Source: Kitasatospora sp. SolWspMP-SS2h (lineage in GTDB: Bacteria; Actinomycetota; Actinomycetes; Streptomycetales; Streptomycetaceae). From it: DNA of 64,000 nt. Each line of letters begins with the position of its first letter. The stretch's first letter is position 1. The notes under the pieces were generated by a model that had not been told where the DNA came from, did no database searches, and saw only the letters and a program-made list of their open reading frames with translations. This document shows, in pieces, positions 25,945 through 33,720 of the stretch. A program made the translations under genes and the position numbers. The stretch spans positions 42,288-106,287 of the forward strand of contig NZ_QLLT01000016.1 in the NCBI RefSeq assembly GCF_003259315.1, read 5' to 3'.

Positions 25945-26945
25945 CAGACGTTCTCCTTGGCGGTGTCGGCGGCGGTGTCGGCGGCCCGGGCCCCGCGAGC
26001 CTCGTGGGCGTTCTCGGTGAGGGCCAGGAAGGCCTCCTCCAGGCTGCGCGGCGCCACCTCGACGTCCCGGGCCCGGGTCTCGCCGACCAGCACCCGCAGC
26101 AGGGCGTCCGAGTCGGTGCAGGTGAAGTAGGTGCGCTCGCCGCGCGAGGTGCTGGAGCGCACCCCGGGGGTCCGGGCCACCAGGGCGGCCTCGTACGGGC
26201 TGAGCACCGCCGAGACGGTCCGGCCGCTGATCGCCGAGCGGATCGAGGAGGCGGAGCCGTCGGCCACCACCGCGCCCTTGTCGATCATCACCACCCGGTC
26301 GGCGAACTGGTCCGCCTCCTCCATGTAGTGGGTGGCGAACATGACCGTCATGCCGCGCGCCGCGTCCTCCCGGACGGCCGACCAGAAGTTCCGCCGGGCC
26401 ACCACGTCCATGCCGGCCGTGGGCTCGTCCAGCACCAGGAAGTCCGGCCGGGAGAGCAGCGCCAGCGCGAAGCGCAGCCGCTGCTGCTCACCGCCCGAGC
26501 AGGCCGCCACCCGGCGGGCGCGCAGCTCGGTGATGTCGGCCCGGGCCATGCAGCGCTCCGGGTCCGAACCCGGGTGCAGCGAGGCCAGCATGTGCACGGT
26601 CGCCTCGACGGTCAGGTCCGGCAGCAGCCCGCCGGACTGGAGCACCGCCGCCACCCGGCCGGCCCGGACGGCCTGCTCCGGGTCGGTGCCGAACAGCCGC
26701 ACCTCGCCCTCGTCCGGGCGGGTCAGCCCGAGCAGCATGTCGATCGAGGTGGTCTTGCCGGCACCGTTCGGGCCGAGGAACGCCACCACCTCGCCGCGCC
26801 GGATCCGCAGGTCCAGCCCGTTCACCGCGGTGAACACCTCGCCCTTGGCGTTGCTGAACCGCTTGACGACGCCGGTCAGTTCAGCGGCCAGGGGGTCGGA
26901 CGCCGTCCCCCTCGACGTCGTTCGGTTCTGGTAATCGATCATCAT
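25944..26945 (-). CDS. ABC transporter ATP-binding protein (DrrA type)
   Basis: 333 residues. Walker A GPNGAGKTT, signature CSGGEQQRL, Walker B FLVLDEPTAG and the H-loop FATHYMEE are all intact, and a C-terminal extension of the DrrA kind follows. The start ATG at 26945 is preferred because GAGG lies 8 bases upstream; the next codon is also ATG. It is the first gene of the long operon, directly after the predicted SARP operator. With the permease it would drive ATP-dependent export of the product. Confidence 0.9.
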   Translation of the reverse strand: MMIDYQNRTTSRGTASDPLAAELTGVVKRFSNAKGEVFTAVNGLDLRIRRGEVVAFLGPNGAGKTTSIDMLLGLTRPDEGEVRLFGTDPEQAVRAGRVAAVLQSGGLLPDLTVEATVHMLASLHPGSDPERCMARADITELRARRVAACSGGEQQRLRFALALLSRPDFLVLDEPTAGMDVVARRNFWSAVREDAARGMTVMFATHYMEEADQFADRVVMIDKGAVVADGSASSIRSAISGRTVSAVLSPYEAALVARTPGVRSSTSRGERTYFTCTDSDALLRVLVGETRARDVEVAPRSLEEAFLALTENAHEARGARAADTAADTAKENV

Positions 26946-27004
26946 CCGGGTCCTCACGGTTCGGCGGAGTTTCGCCTCCTGGTGAGCACCACTCTCCCGG
27001 CCGC

Positions 27005-27044
27005 CCCTATCCCCCCGAACCGACCGGCCTATCGGCCCCCTATC
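27005..27044 (-). promoter_or_regulatory. Predicted SARP operator: three GATAGG heptamers at 11- and 22-bp spacing
   Basis: On the reverse strand GATAGGG begins at 27044, GATAGGC at 27033 and GATAGGG at 27011. The spacings of 11 and 22 bp are one and two helix turns, the pattern SARP proteins recognise (7-bp repeats with 4-bp spacers). Eight bases after the last heptamer lies a weak -10-like AGAGTG/GAGAGT. The first gene of the operon starts 60 bases downstream. Binding by the SARP of this window is inferred. Confidence 0.6.
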
Positions 27045-27170
27045 CCCTCCCGCACCCGCCCGAACACCCGCCCCACCCGCCCCGCGAGCGCCACCGCCAC
27101 CGCGGCACCGCTCCGGAAACACCGGTGGCGGCGCCCCGGCGACCCGGGACACCGCCGCCGACCGGTGCCG

Positions 27171-27575
27171 TCAGACCTCGACGACCTCCACCCCGGCCTC
27201 CAGGCCCCGGAAGTCGTCGGCGTTGCGGGTGTACAGCGGCAGCCCGTGGGCGGCGGCCGTGGCGGCGATCATCAGGTCCATCCGGCGCGGCCGGGGGTTC
27301 CGGTCCGCCTTGACGGTGAGCGCGACCAGGGTGCCGAACCGCCGGGCCGCCTCCCGGTCGAACGGGAGCGCGGCGAACTCCGCCTCCGCGTCCGCCAGTC
27401 GCTGCGCCCGCGCCATCATCTCCACCGGGTCCTTCGCCATGGCCACGCCCTGGGCCAGTTCCGCGAGCACCACGGCGGAGACCGCCGCCTCCAGGGGCAG
27501 CGACTCCGGGTCGATCGACGGGAGGTCGATCAGGACGCAGGTGTCCAGCATCCCGCGCGGCCTGCGCCCGCTCAC
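27171..27575 (-). CDS. PIN-domain toxin (VapC-like)
   Basis: 134 residues. The acidic catalytic residues are present: Asp in MLDTCVLID, Glu in VVLAELAQG, Asp in RMDLMIAATA and Asp in YTRNADDF. PIN toxins are Mg-dependent RNases. The GTG start at 27575 overlaps the antitoxin stop (GTGA), which favours it over the internal ATG at 27551. The pair separates the first biosynthetic operon from the caspase operon. Confidence 0.88.
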   Translation of the reverse strand: MSGRRPRGMLDTCVLIDLPSIDPESLPLEAAVSAVVLAELAQGVAMAKDPVEMMARAQRLADAEAEFAALPFDREAARRFGTLVALTVKADRNPRPRRMDLMIAATAAAHGLPLYTRNADDFRGLEAGVEVVEV

Positions 27576-27844
27576 TCCCGCTCCTCCGGCTCGTCGCCGA
27601 TCCGGTCCTCGTCGCCGAAGAACCCGTCCGCCTCCGCGCGCATCCGCGCGGCATCGACCGCCGGGGCATTGCGCCACTTGCGCTGGAGCTCGTCGAGCGG
27701 CACGAAACGGCGGCGCGAACCGAGGGGCCGCACCTCGGCGATCTCGGTGCCGTTCCGGGTGACGTGGTACGTCTCGCCCGCCTCGACGTCGTCCAGCACG
27801 GCCTTGGACCGGGCGGCGAGCTCCCGTTGCGTGATGGTCTTCAT
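27572..27844 (-). CDS. Phd/YefM-type antitoxin
   Basis: 90 residues. It starts MKTITQRELAARSKAVLDDVEAGE with the typical VTRNGTEIAEVRPL strand pair of Phd/YefM DNA-binding antitoxins. The C-terminal acidic tail (GDEDRIGDEPEERE) would wrap the toxin. It precedes and overlaps the PIN toxin gene by four bases. Such antitoxins usually repress their own promoter, which would lie just upstream of 27844. Confidence 0.88.
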   Translation of the reverse strand: MKTITQRELAARSKAVLDDVEAGETYHVTRNGTEIAEVRPLGSRRRFVPLDELQRKWRNAPAVDAARMRAEADGFFGDEDRIGDEPEERE

Positions 27845-28063
27845 GCCTCCAGCGTAATGCGGCGTATTGCAGCGCGCCACGCCTGCGCGGCCAGGATGTC
27901 GCGCGCTCCGCGAGGAGTCGGCGGAGCGAGGTGGCGACCCGGTCGGGTCCGCCGGGTTTCCCTGGTCCGGTAGCTCCGGCAACGGTCATCCGTGCTCGAA
28001 GTCTCGTGACAGGCCGGACAGGGCTGTGCCAATATGGCCGCCGCAGGTGACGAGAGGGTCGCC

Positions 28064-29041
28064 GTGAGCAACCGGGAAACCCAAGTGATCAACGGTAATG
28101 CCCTTCCGCTGCCCGGCTGGGACGGCGGGGACGGCAACAGTGCCTACCTGGACAAGACACTGCGGCACCAGCCGATGGATCGGGCGCTCGACGACCGGGT
28201 CAGCGGGCGGCTGGTCCTCCGGCTGTGGACCCGCGGGTTCGTCGCCTCGATGCTGTCCTTGCCGGTCGTGCTGGTGCTCGGCTCGGCCCTCGCGTCGTCC
28301 GACGCCTCGGTCTTCTCCCTCCTGACCGGGCTCTGGCTACTGCCCGCCCTGGTGTTCTGGGTGGTGTTCCTGGGCAGTCGCCTGGTGGAGCCGATCGCCG
28401 AGTGGCGGGTCCTGTTGAACGACCGCCAGGACACCGCGGAGTCGGTCTACGCGCAGATCCTCCAGGTGGTCGGCCGGCGCTACGGGATGCTCGCCGTGCG
28501 GCCCCGCCGGATGGCCCTCGGCAAGGGGGACGAGGTCAGCAGCCGGGTGATCCTGGGCAGCGGCGACTGCACGGCCACTGTCGTGGTCTTCCGGTACGGC
28601 GGAAGCCTGTACCTGGGCTGGCAGATGTGGCGCACCCGCCGCGGCGGGAAGCTGGTCTGGCAGTACCTGGTCGACCTGGTCGGATCGGTCTTCGGCCAGG
28701 GTGACCTGCAGTGGGCGATGCTCCGCGCCGAACGGGTACGCGCCATGCGCGAGGCGGTCCACGCGGCCTGCCGGGAGGGGCTGATGGTGGCGGTCGAACA
28801 GCGCCCGGTGGCGCTGCCCGCCCAGATGGGCGGGCACCTCCCGCCGGTCGAGTTCCCGCGCAGCGCGTCCGTGCCCGTCGGCGTGGTCCCCGTGCCCCGG
28901 CCGGCCGCGCCCGCCGGCCCGGCCCCGGTGCCGCCGGCCCAGCCGCCGACCGGCCAGGTCTGGGCTGCCGCACCGCCCGCCCCTCCCGTGCCGCCGCGTC
29001 CCGACGCCGGGCCGTTCCCGACCGGCCCCGGACAGCCGTGA
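28064..29041 (+). CDS. Unknown membrane protein, first gene of the caspase operon
   Basis: About 325 residues. Two adjacent membrane helices near residues 60-105 (FVASMLSLPVVLVLGSAL and WLLPALVFWVVFLGS) are followed by a soluble domain (SVYAQILQVVGRRYGMLAVRP) and a Pro/Ala-rich tail of about 80 residues. I recognise no family. The GTG at 28064 has GAGAGGG just upstream and is preferred; an ATG at 28034 is also possible. Its stop overlaps the next gene's start (GTGA), so it belongs to the same operon as the EACC1 and caspase genes. It may anchor or sense at the membrane. Confidence 0.7.
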   Translation: MSNRETQVINGNALPLPGWDGGDGNSAYLDKTLRHQPMDRALDDRVSGRLVLRLWTRGFVASMLSLPVVLVLGSALASSDASVFSLLTGLWLLPALVFWVVFLGSRLVEPIAEWRVLLNDRQDTAESVYAQILQVVGRRYGMLAVRPRRMALGKGDEVSSRVILGSGDCTATVVVFRYGGSLYLGWQMWRTRRGGKLVWQYLVDLVGSVFGQGDLQWAMLRAERVRAMREAVHAACREGLMVAVEQRPVALPAQMGGHLPPVEFPRSASVPVGVVPVPRPAAPAGPAPVPPAQPPTGQVWAAAPPAPPVPPRPDAGPFPTGPGQP

Positions 29042-30201
29042 CCGCCGCACCCGCGGTCCTGGTCAGCTCGACGACGGAGCGGTCCTGGGCCTGGACGGGC
29101 GTCCGGATCGAGCCCGCCCCGCTGCTGAGCGACCACCAGGGCTGGGCCGATCGGCCGGAGTCCGCGCGCCTGCACAACGCGGCCGCCGCCGAGCTCGCCT
29201 GGCTGCGGGCGATGCGCCTCCACACCGGCACCAGCTTCGAGCTGCGGCTCAGCAGCCGGGACGGCCGCCTGGACGCCGCCCTCCTCGGCCGGGCGTCCGG
29301 CACGACGGCCGAGCAGGCCCGGCAGGCCGCCGGGGCACTGGCCGCGGCATTGCTGCATGTCCCCCGGCACGTCCACGCCGTCCCGGTCGGCGACGAGACC
29401 GAACTGGCCGGTCTGCTGGCCCTGCCCGGTCCCGTCGACGGGGACCCCCGCGTCCACCTGCGGGAACTGCGCAAGACGCTCACGGTGCGCCCGCTGTCCC
29501 GCCACGCGGAGCTCCGGCCGTGGACGGTCACCACCTCCCGGCTGGCCGAATCCCGCACCCCCTGGGACACCGTGTGGACGGAGCTCGCCGCCCGCCCCGC
29601 GCCGACCGTGCTCGCCGTCTGCCTGCACCCCTACGAAGTGCCGGCCGCCCTCACCGCCCACCTCGAACAACGGGCCCACCGGTACGCCGCCCTCGCGACC
29701 CCCGGCCCGGGAAACCCGGTCTGGGGCGGTCGGCGGGGCCCCGACCACGCGGCCCAGGCGGCGCGCGACCACTACGCCGACGCGGCCGTGCGCTACGCCC
29801 GGCACTGCTACCAATTGCGGATCACACTGGCCTCCCTCGCCCCGTTGCCGCCCGGCCTGGCCGAGCGGGTCGCCGAACAACTCGGTGCGCCGGGCGAGGC
29901 CACCGCCGTCCCGGTCGCCCCGGCCGAGGGCGAGGAGCACCGCGTCGCACGGCACGGCCTGCGCACGCTCGACCTCCACCGCCTGCCGCACGCGCACCGG
30001 ACGGTCCAACCGCCCGAGCTCGTCGAGGAGTTCGACCTCGCCCTCGCCGACTTGGCCGACCCGGCCGAGGCCGCCGTCGCGTTCCGCCTGCCGTACGCGC
30101 TACCCGCCCGACCGGCCTTGTTCCACCGGCTCGTCACGCCCCTGCCCGCCGCACCCCCGCCGGGTGCCGGGCGGCCCACTCCGCTACGCCCCACGCTCTG
30201 A
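29038..30201 (+). CDS. Unknown protein of the caspase/EACC1 operon
   Basis: 387 residues, soluble. The start GTG overlaps the previous stop. The N-terminal half (TSFELRLSSRDGRLDAALLGR, then QAAGALAAALLHVPRHVHAVPV) and the late AVAFRLPYALPARPALFHRL resemble the N-terminal part of actinobacterial FtsK/HerA-like ATPase proteins. No P-loop is present, so it is not a complete ATPase. This resemblance is weak. Position and coupling suggest a regulatory or sensing partner of the caspase-like effector. Confidence 0.65.
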   Translation: MTAAPAVLVSSTTERSWAWTGVRIEPAPLLSDHQGWADRPESARLHNAAAAELAWLRAMRLHTGTSFELRLSSRDGRLDAALLGRASGTTAEQARQAAGALAAALLHVPRHVHAVPVGDETELAGLLALPGPVDGDPRVHLRELRKTLTVRPLSRHAELRPWTVTTSRLAESRTPWDTVWTELAARPAPTVLAVCLHPYEVPAALTAHLEQRAHRYAALATPGPGNPVWGGRRGPDHAAQAARDHYADAAVRYARHCYQLRITLASLAPLPPGLAERVAEQLGAPGEATAVPVAPAEGEEHRVARHGLRTLDLHRLPHAHRTVQPPELVEEFDLALADLADPAEAAVAFRLPYALPARPALFHRLVTPLPAAPPPGAGRPTPLRPTL

Positions 30202-30218
30202 CCGCCAAGGAGACCACT

Positions 30219-30575
30219 GTGTCCACCATCCTCATCACCTTCGACGGCTCCCCGGAGACCGTCGACGAGGACGCCCGCGACCTGCGCGGCCACCTCGACC
30301 AGGACGACGAACTGCGCGGCCGGGTCGGCGGCCGACTGCTGCCCGCTCAGCCCGGCACCCAGGGCACGATGGCCGAGGCCGTCGAGATCGCCCAGGCCCT
30401 CGGCCCGGTCGCGGCACCGCTGATCAGCGCCTGGGTGACCGCCCGGCTCCGCCGCGGGCCCGCCTCGATCACCGTCCGACGCGCGGACGGCGCCCAGGTC
30501 ACGGTCAGCGGCAAGAACGCCGCCGAGACAGCCGAGCTGATCGAGCAGGCGGAACGCCTCCTGACCGAAGAGTGA
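30219..30575 (+). CDS. EACC1 family protein (effector-associated constant component)
   Basis: 118 residues. GTG start with AAGGAG 6 bases upstream. The amphipathic segment AEAVEIAQALGPVAAPLISAWVTARLRR and the following SITVRRADGAQVTVSGKNAAETAELIEQAERLL are typical of EACC1 proteins, which accompany caspase, trypsin and other effectors in predicted conflict systems of multicellular actinobacteria. The stop overlaps the caspase gene start (GTGA). It likely assembles or restrains the effector; the molecular role is not established. Confidence 0.8.
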   Translation: MSTILITFDGSPETVDEDARDLRGHLDQDDELRGRVGGRLLPAQPGTQGTMAEAVEIAQALGPVAAPLISAWVTARLRRGPASITVRRADGAQVTVSGKNAAETAELIEQAERLLTEE

Positions 30576-31693
30576 CCGGGTCCCGACGGGCAGTCCCCAC
30601 GCCCCGCCCCCCGCTGCTCCCCGACCCGGACACCTCCTGGGCCGTCCTGGTCGGTGTCTCCACCTACCGGGAGCTCAGCCCCGTCCCGCCCGCCGTGTAC
30701 TCGGCGCACCGCCTCGCCGAAGCGCTCTCCGGCCCCGACGGCCTGCTCGACCCGGCCCGGACGATCGTCTTGGCCGACCCGCAGTCGTCCGACGAGGTGC
30801 TGAAGGCGGTGCACCGGGCCGCCCAGGCCGCGAACAGCCTGCTGCTGTTCTGCTACGTCGGCCACGGCGAACGGCCGCAGAACGACGACGGCAGCCTGTA
30901 CTTCGCGCTGCCCGGCACCGAGTCGGAGCACGTCCCGCGCACTTCGCTGGACTCCGCAGGGGTGTTCCGGGAACTGCACCGCTCACCGGCCCAGCACCGC
31001 GTCGCCCTGCTGGACTGCTGCTACTCCGGCCGCGCCCTCGACATCCCCGCCGCCGCGGACGTCCACCTGCTGACCGCGGCCGACCGGGGCCGCCGGGCGC
31101 TCTACCCGCCCAAGGGCGACCTGACCTGCTTCACCGCCGAGATCCTCAGTTTCCTGGCTGAGGGCGTCCCGGACGGGCCCGCGTACCTCGACCTCGCCGA
31201 ACTGCACCGGCGGCTATCGGTCACCCTCGGCCAAGTACCGGAAGGCTTCAAGAAGGGCACCTTGGCGCCCAACCCGGTCCAGCGGACGATCGGCCCCAGC
31301 GGAGACCTGGCACTCGCCCGCAACCCCGCCCACGGGACCGGCCTGACCCGGGAAGGACTACTCGCCCGGGGCAGGTTCGCCTACCAGGTCTCCGACGTGC
31401 GGCACGTCCGGCAAGCCTGGCGCGCGGTCCAGGCGGAACACCTGATGGCAGGAATCGCCACCGACGCGGCCTTCGCCCTCGGCCCGCACGACCCCACCAC
31501 CCTGCGCCTGCGCTACGCCCACGCGGCCACCGTAGACGCCTCAACCGGCCCGGCCGCCGCCGCCGCGCAACTCGCCCCGCTGCTGCACGAGATGCGACAG
31601 TTCCTCCCGGCGGACGACCCCCTCCTGGCCGAGGCCGCCACGACCTTGGCCACGTGGCGCGCATCGACACCCACGGCCACAGCCACGCAGTAG
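30572..31693 (+). CDS. Caspase-family cysteine peptidase (conflict-system effector)
   Basis: 373 residues. The N-terminal half is a C14 caspase fold: WAVLVGVSTYRE opens the domain, the catalytic His is in FCYVGHGER and the catalytic Cys in ALLDCCYSG. The C-terminal half (about 240-373) is helical with TPR-like character (RQAWRAVQAEHLMAGIATDA). The GTG start overlaps the EACC1 stop. In bacterial defence systems such peptidases are toxic effectors released on infection or stress. This role is inferred from the family and the EACC1 neighbour. Confidence 0.87.
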   Translation: MTGSRRAVPTPRPPLLPDPDTSWAVLVGVSTYRELSPVPPAVYSAHRLAEALSGPDGLLDPARTIVLADPQSSDEVLKAVHRAAQAANSLLLFCYVGHGERPQNDDGSLYFALPGTESEHVPRTSLDSAGVFRELHRSPAQHRVALLDCCYSGRALDIPAAADVHLLTAADRGRRALYPPKGDLTCFTAEILSFLAEGVPDGPAYLDLAELHRRLSVTLGQVPEGFKKGTLAPNPVQRTIGPSGDLALARNPAHGTGLTREGLLARGRFAYQVSDVRHVRQAWRAVQAEHLMAGIATDAAFALGPHDPTTLRLRYAHAATVDASTGPAAAAAQLAPLLHEMRQFLPADDPLLAEAATTLATWRASTPTATATQ

Positions 31694-31730
31694 CCGACCG
31701 TGAACTACGCTGCGCCGCAGGCCTCCCGGG

Positions 31731-31934
31731 TCAGAGGTCGCCGAACTCGCCTACCACGACGGCGGTGACGAAGGCGTCCCAGCTCGCGCGCGTGAAGCGC
31801 AGGCGCGGGCCGTCGGGGTCCTTGGAGTCACGGACGGTGCCCGGACGGTTGGCGTCCAGCTCGACGCAGGCGCCGCCGTCATCGTTGCTGTAGCTGCTCT
31901 TGACCCAGTTCTCAGGCATGCCGTCGGGGTGCAT
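31731..31934 (-). CDS. DUF397 family protein
   Basis: 67 residues with the family hallmark WVKSSYSNDDGGACVELD and VRDSKDPDGPRLRFT. DUF397 proteins are encoded next to XRE/DUF5753 regulators throughout Streptomyces and are thought to act with them (BldB/AbaA-like pairs). It overlaps the end of the XRE gene by 23 bases and could start at a second ATG (31919). Convergent with the caspase gene. Confidence 0.88.
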   Translation of the reverse strand: MHPDGMPENWVKSSYSNDDGGACVELDANRPGTVRDSKDPDGPRLRFTRASWDAFVTAVVVGEFGDL

Positions 31935-32769
31935 CCTCAGCGAATCCTTCCAGGGCGGAACTGATCACGGTCTCGGAGTCCCGTGGAGAGAGGGACTGAG
32001 CCCGCAACAGATCGTAGTCCTTCCGGCGTCCCACGACGGTCTCTGCGTCATCGTGCAAGCGTCCCCAGCGATCGCCCTCTTCGTAGACGGCCACCGACCG
32101 GTCCGGTGAGGTCAACATGATCAGTGAAGAACCACTCATCCGCGAGTACGCACCGGTGCTGAACGGCAGCACCTGGATCGTCACATTGCGGCGCCGACCG
32201 GCAGCCAGCAGCACGGAGAGCTGTTCCACCATCACCTCCGGACCGGCGATCGGACGGCGTAGCGCTGACTCATCGAGGATGAACCAGTACTCGCACACTG
32301 CCGGTTCGGCGCGGAGGCGTTTCTGCTGTTCGAGCCGGGCGGTCAGCCAGCTCTCGATCTCAGCGTCCGACGCGCGAGACGCGCTCGCATACATGATGGC
32401 CCGGATCACCGGTTCGATCTGGAGCAGACCAGGGATCGACAGTGAGTAGGAGGCATGTTCCACCGCGCGGTCGTTCAGTCTGTGGAACGCGCTGTACTTG
32501 TCGGGGAACGGCTCCCGCTTCGCCAACTCGTAGAGGCGGCAGAACAGTCCGTCCGTCCCGAAGGCCATGTCCAGCTTCTCCGACAGGCCGACCGGCGGCT
32601 TGGACGCGCCGCTCTCGATCCGCGACAGGTGCGCCTTGGAGAACATGAGGATGTTGCCCAGCGCCTCCAACGACATGTTGTCGTGCAGCTTGCGGAGGCG
32701 GCGGATCTCGGCGCCGTAGAAGTGCCGGGGCGAAAGGTCCGGCTGAAGGTCCCGTTCCTGCCAGGCCAT
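31912..32769 (-). CDS. XRE-family regulator with DUF5753 domain
   Basis: 285 residues. The helix-turn-helix (IRRLRKLHDNMSLEALGNIL, then KAHLSRIESG) is followed by the DUF5753 effector domain (YSLSIPGLLQIEPVIRAIM, EYWFILDESALRRPI). The ATG at 32769 is the start in the family alignment; longer frames upstream lack homology. Works with the DUF397 gene that follows. These pairs often control development or secondary metabolism, but nothing here shows its target. Confidence 0.9.
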   Translation of the reverse strand: MAWQERDLQPDLSPRHFYGAEIRRLRKLHDNMSLEALGNILMFSKAHLSRIESGASKPPVGLSEKLDMAFGTDGLFCRLYELAKREPFPDKYSAFHRLNDRAVEHASYSLSIPGLLQIEPVIRAIMYASASRASDAEIESWLTARLEQQKRLRAEPAVCEYWFILDESALRRPIAGPEVMVEQLSVLLAAGRRRNVTIQVLPFSTGAYSRMSGSSLIMLTSPDRSVAVYEEGDRWGRLHDDAETVVGRRKDYDLLRAQSLSPRDSETVISSALEGFAEDAPRRHA

Positions 32770-32914
32770 CCGTCCGGCCCCCTCCTTGTTCCGTGCCGGA
32801 CCCCCGCTCAGGCCCGCAACACCGTGCTCCTTGTCGAGGGTAGCGCCGCCCGGCAACGCTTGAGGCACAGACAGTGACCGAAGCGGACGGCAATCTCCCG
32901 ACGGAGCAACGATC

Positions 32915-33169
32915 ATGACGACTTGTCAGCCAAACCCCTTCATCCCACCGGCGGCAGCCGAGGGGCCGTCCGACGACCGTCCCGCCCCGAAGCCCGGGAT
33001 GACGATCCGGGTCTACACGGTGCGGGCCGACGGCAGCCGGGAGCAGGTCTCGTTCCGGACGTCCGACGAACCGCTGATGCCCGCGCCGCGCTCCACGCTG
33101 ACCTGGCCGGCCTGCGGGTGCCCGCGCTGCATCGGCAGCGGCACCGCGCAGGAGCCGGACGCGGCCTGA
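32915..33169 (+). CDS. Small hypothetical protein, 84 aa
   Basis: Begins MTTCQPNPFIPP and contains TIRVYTVRADGSREQVSFR and WPACGCPRCIG, a two-cysteine-pair segment (CGCPRC) that might bind metal. GGAG lies 8 bases before the ATG. It is divergent from the XRE gene. Small Cys-containing proteins of this kind are common next to XRE/DUF397 loci in Streptomyces. Function unknown. Confidence 0.6.
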   Translation: MTTCQPNPFIPPAAAEGPSDDRPAPKPGMTIRVYTVRADGSREQVSFRTSDEPLMPAPRSTLTWPACGCPRCIGSGTAQEPDAA

Positions 33170-33203
33170 ACTCCCTCTCCCCTCATCCACCGAACGGAAT
33201 CAA

Positions 33204-33353
33204 GTGCTGTACACCGGACAGTCGTTGGAGGAAGTCGCCGTCCTCCGGCGTTCCCTGCGCGAGGGGTCCGACGACCCCGAGCGGGCCTCGGAACCGGTCG
33301 AGCCCGCCGCGCCCCTCCCCCTCCCGCCCTCGTCCCCCGCGTCCCGCCCATGA
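33204..33353 (+). CDS. Very small ORF, 49 aa, coupled to the next gene
   Basis: GTG start, reading MLYTGQSLEEVAVLRRSLRE then a Pro/Ser-rich tail ending SPASRP. Its TGA overlaps the ATG of the next gene (ATGA at 33350-33353), which argues that it is translated. Codon usage has strong third-position GC. No family recognised. Confidence 0.45.
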   Translation: MLYTGQSLEEVAVLRRSLREGSDDPERASEPVEPAAPLPLPPSSPASRP

Positions 33354-33658
33354 CGGACGGGGAGGCCGCCGCCGAGGCGTCGCAGCAGCGCGCCTGGACG
33401 ATCGCCGAGCGGCTGGCGCGGGCGGGTGGCGGGAAGGCGCGGCTGAGCACCATCCCGGGCGGGTACCGGATCGAGCTGCACCTGGAGGGCCCCGCGCCGG
33501 ACGAGTACGGGGTGCTGGCGGCCCTCGCACTGGGCGACCGCTGGGGCCACCGCCGCTCCCTCACCTCGCGCGACGGCGGTGGCGGCGTGCAGGAGAGCGT
33601 GTGGAGCGAGGTCCACCTGCCCCCCGCCGACGGCGCGGCCCCTCCGGCCGGACGCTGA
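33350..33658 (+). CDS. Small hypothetical protein, 102 aa
   Basis: A soluble protein with an amphipathic N-terminal helix (ASQQRAWTIAERLARAGG) followed by strands (ARLSTIPGGYRIELHLEG) and a tail rich in Gly/Pro. The start overlaps the stop of the 49-residue ORF. No family recognised. It precedes the convergent LCP gene and has no visible link to the biosynthetic blocks. Confidence 0.6.
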   Translation: MTDGEAAAEASQQRAWTIAERLARAGGGKARLSTIPGGYRIELHLEGPAPDEYGVLAALALGDRWGHRRSLTSRDGGGGVQESVWSEVHLPPADGAAPPAGR

Positions 33659-33720
33659 GGACCTCCGCCGCCCTCCGCCCGAGGACCCGACCGGTCGCCG
33701 CACCTGTACGTGACGTTCCG

